Positions 6,152 through 7,604 of a stretch of 7,604 nucleotides of DNA are shown piece after piece; position 1 is the stretch's first letter; each line of letters opens with the position of its first letter. This stretch comes from Roseovarius sp. (GTDB taxonomy: Bacteria > Pseudomonadota > Alphaproteobacteria > Rhodobacterales > Rhodobacteraceae), in assembly GCA_007125415.1 (NCBI GenBank), contig SLDH01000357.1, positions 1 to 7,604 on the forward strand, in the 5' to 3' direction. Position numbers and translations under genes: made by a program. The notes under the pieces are model-generated. The model did no database searches and was not told where the DNA came from. It was given only the letters and a program-made list of their open reading frames with translations.

Positions 6152-6885
6152 GTCAGTGCCATCAGGCGCGACAGGAGCGCCCCCTGGGCCTTCAACGCGC
6201 CTTCATCATCCACCGCCCGCGGTGGCGGGCTGTCGGGGAGCTCAATGGCGCTGCAGCCTTGGGCAGTGAGCAACAGAACCTGATCGCCCATCCGCACGGC
6301 CTCGCCCGGGTCATGGGTGACCATGAGCACGGTCCGCCCGGCAAGAAGGCGGGCGGCCAGGCTCTGCATCTCGGCGCGGGTGCGGGCATCGAGCGCGCTG
6401 AAGGGTTCATCGAGCAGCACGACGGCGCGGTCTTCCATCAAGGTGCGCGCAAGTGCGACCCGCTGACGTTCCCCGCCCGAGAGCGTGTCGGAGCGCTTGT
6501 CTTCATGCGCCGAGAGGCCGACGCGGGCGAGAACATCGCGCGCGCGCGCCCTGTCGGCTTTTTCGCCGCGCAGCCGTGCGCCGAGAAGCACATTGTCGAT
6601 TGCGCTGAGCCAGGGCATCAGCAGGTCGCTCTGCGCCATGAGCGCGATCCGGCCGGTGAGCGGCAGAGCGTCGGAGGCCGTGATCGTGCCATCATGGCGC
6701 GCCGTTGCCTCGAGCCCGGCGATCAGCTTCAGGAGCGTGGTCTTGCCCACGCCGGAGGCACCCAGCAGGCAGGTCCAGCGCCCGGCGGGCACATGGATGT
6801 TGACCGGCGGAAAAAGTCCATGGCCCCGCATGCTGACAGAGCCTGCGAAGGCCAGCGCCGGTGCCATTTCGCCAGTCCTCAGCAT
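6148..6885 (-). CDS. thiZ: ABC transporter ATP-binding protein, ThiZ-like
   Basis: 245-residue cytoplasmic ATPase energising the adjacent permease. All catalytic motifs are present: Walker A GASGVGKT (42-49), Q-loop Q85, signature LSGGE (135-139), Walker B VVLLDE (155-160), D-loop SALD (163-166) and H-loop H191. It resembles the SsuB/TauB/ThiZ group. Three starts are possible. I chose the ATG at 6885, ten bases after the tenA stop, because an AAGG site (6893-6896) lies seven bases upstream. An ATG at 6867 (MAPALAF) also has a GAGG nine bases upstream and would give 239 residues. The longer frame from 6963 runs into tenA and begins with unrelated residues. The stop overlaps the permease start. 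Confidence 0.92.
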   Translation of the reverse strand: MLRTGEMAPALAFAGSVSMRGHGLFPPVNIHVPAGRWTCLLGASGVGKTTLLKLIAGLEATARHDGTITASDALPLTGRIALMAQSDLLMPWLSAIDNVLLGARLRGEKADRARARDVLARVGLSAHEDKRSDTLSGGERQRVALARTLMEDRAVVLLDEPFSALDARTRAEMQSLAARLLAGRTVLMVTHDPGEAVRMGDQVLLLTAQGCSAIELPDSPPPRAVDDEGALKAQGALLSRLMALT

Positions 6886-6895
6886 GTGCCAGCCT

Positions 6896-7573
6896 TCATC
6901 CCGCCAGACCCATGTCCCAGAAGCCCACCTCCAGCCGGGTCGCCGTCCGGAAGCGATGCACAAGCGCCTCCCAGCGCGGCGTGGCGGTCGGATCCTCTCC
7001 CAGCCGCCGGGTCATGGCCCCATCGAGAAGCGCACCGGCCTCACGGCAGACCTGCTGGTAGGCTTCCCCTCCATAGGTCCCGATCCAGTCGGCATAGGGG
7101 TGCGGTGGCTCGACGGGGGCAAGCCGCGCGCCGATCTCGCCGTAACCCATCACGCATGGCATCAATGCGGCCAGAAGATCGAGCAGATCACCCGAATGCC
7201 CGGCATCGAGAACATAGCGCGTATAGGCGAGATTCGCGGGATGTTCTTCGGCCGCGAAGAGATCGGCCTCGGACAAGCCCGCTTCGGCGCAGATCTTCAC
7301 ATGCAGGGAAAGCTCGTGATTGATCAAGGCATCCACCGTGGCGGCGCAGGCGCGCATCTCTTCGGGCGACTCGGATTTGGTTACCCCCAGCGCCCAGGCA
7401 CGCCCGAAGTGAATGAGGAAGATGTAATCCTGCACAAGGTACCCGAGGAACGCCTCGCGCGGCAGGCTGCCATCGCGGAGCCCTTCGACAAAGGCGTGAT
7501 GGGTGAAATCCCGCCAGACCGCCCCCGCCGCATCGCGCAGCAGGGGAAAGGTGGTGCCGAATTGCATGCTCAT
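6896..7573 (-). CDS. tenA: TenA, aminopyrimidine aminohydrolase (thiaminase II family)
   Basis: 225-residue all-helical cytoplasmic enzyme. Known TenA enzymes hydrolyse aminomethylpyrimidine (or thiamine) to hydroxymethylpyrimidine, allowing salvage of degraded thiamine. The catalytic cysteine is present (C140 in LMPCVMGYGEIG), making this the cysteine-containing class. Other active-site positions seen are D49 (QDYIFLIHF), Y117 (LAYTRY), Y167 (WIGTYGGEAY) and E215 (LEVGFWDM). The site aligned with Tyr47 of Bacillus subtilis TenA appears to be F52, a conservative change. The start ATG overlaps the stop of the preceding gene as ATGA (7570-7573); an ATG two codons later is possible. The transporter ATPase follows after ten bases, matching the thiXYZ-tenA arrangement known from other bacteria. 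Confidence 0.94.
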   Translation of the reverse strand: MSMQFGTTFPLLRDAAGAVWRDFTHHAFVEGLRDGSLPREAFLGYLVQDYIFLIHFGRAWALGVTKSESPEEMRACAATVDALINHELSLHVKICAEAGLSEADLFAAEEHPANLAYTRYVLDAGHSGDLLDLLAALMPCVMGYGEIGARLAPVEPPHPYADWIGTYGGEAYQQVCREAGALLDGAMTRRLGEDPTATPRWEALVHRFRTATRLEVGFWDMGLAG

Positions 7574-7604
7574 TGCGCGTTCAGGTCCATCGCGAGGCCC
7601 GAGA
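7570..7604 (-). CDS. 3' end of an unidentified gene upstream of tenA (partial)
   Basis: The last 35 bases on the minus strand read as an open frame ending SGLAMDLNAQ-stop, whose TGA overlaps the tenA ATG by four bases. The overlap, repeated between the ATPase and permease, suggests a gene in the same operon that runs off the window. Ten residues are too few to identify it. By context it might be the substrate-binding protein ThiY or another thiamine gene such as thiD; this is a guess. Confidence 0.5.
   Translation of the reverse strand, partial: SGLAMDLNAQ

Noticed and set aside
6088..7323. 411-residue plus-strand open frame opposite the ATPase and tenA
   Set aside because: Both opposite-strand genes carry complete catalytic motifs. 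This frame has low-complexity Arg/Pro/Ser content and no domain.
1..7604. CRISPR array, tRNA or rRNA genes, insertion sequence or phage genes
   Set aside because: No regularly spaced direct repeats, tRNA-like or rRNA-like conserved stretches, transposase, integrase or phage protein signatures were seen on either strand.

Overview
The window looks like chromosomal DNA of an alphaproteobacterium, most likely of the Rhodobacterales/Roseobacter group. The support is the high GC content, the strongly GC-biased third codon positions, and the gene families present (a PleD-type diguanylate cyclase, a DUF3572 protein, an MttB-family methyltransferase with a basic N-terminus, and a TenA/ThiXZ thiamine-precursor cluster). 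This assignment rests on recognising protein families and was not checked by any search.

Layout. Bases 1-280 hold no convincing gene, but they contain a set of nested inverted repeats (about 11-238) that would fold into a long structured RNA or hairpin. A pleD-like gene follows on the minus strand (281-1717). It diverges, across a roughly 90-base gap, from a tightly packed plus-strand cluster: a DUF3572 protein, an HAD-superfamily phosphatase and an EamA/DMT membrane transporter, with overlapping ends (1811-3671). After a 99-base gap comes a full-length, non-pyrrolysine MttB-family methyltransferase with its own strong ribosome binding site (3771-5333). A short convergent gap with a perfect stem-loop (5370-5389) separates it from a minus-strand operon. 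Read in the direction of transcription, that operon is: the 3' end of an unidentified gene cut by the window edge, tenA, an ABC ATPase and an ABC permease (7604 down to 5420).

How the genes work together. The minus-strand operon on the right fits uptake and salvage of a thiamine pyrimidine precursor. The ATPase and permease are the ThiZ/ThiX-like parts of an importer, and TenA releases hydroxymethylpyrimidine from the imported aminopyrimidine. The substrate-binding protein (ThiY) is not in the window and may lie upstream. The MttB homologue probably demethylates a quaternary amine onto a corrinoid protein, but no corrinoid protein or reactivase is visible here. The PleD homologue keeps the cyclase active site and the c-di-GMP inhibitory site, but both receiver domains have lost the phosphoacceptor aspartate. 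It is therefore unlikely to be controlled by phosphorylation in the way Caulobacter PleD is.

Most notable observations: the nested inverted repeats at the left edge, the phosphorylation-dead PleD, and the MttB homologue with no visible partners.
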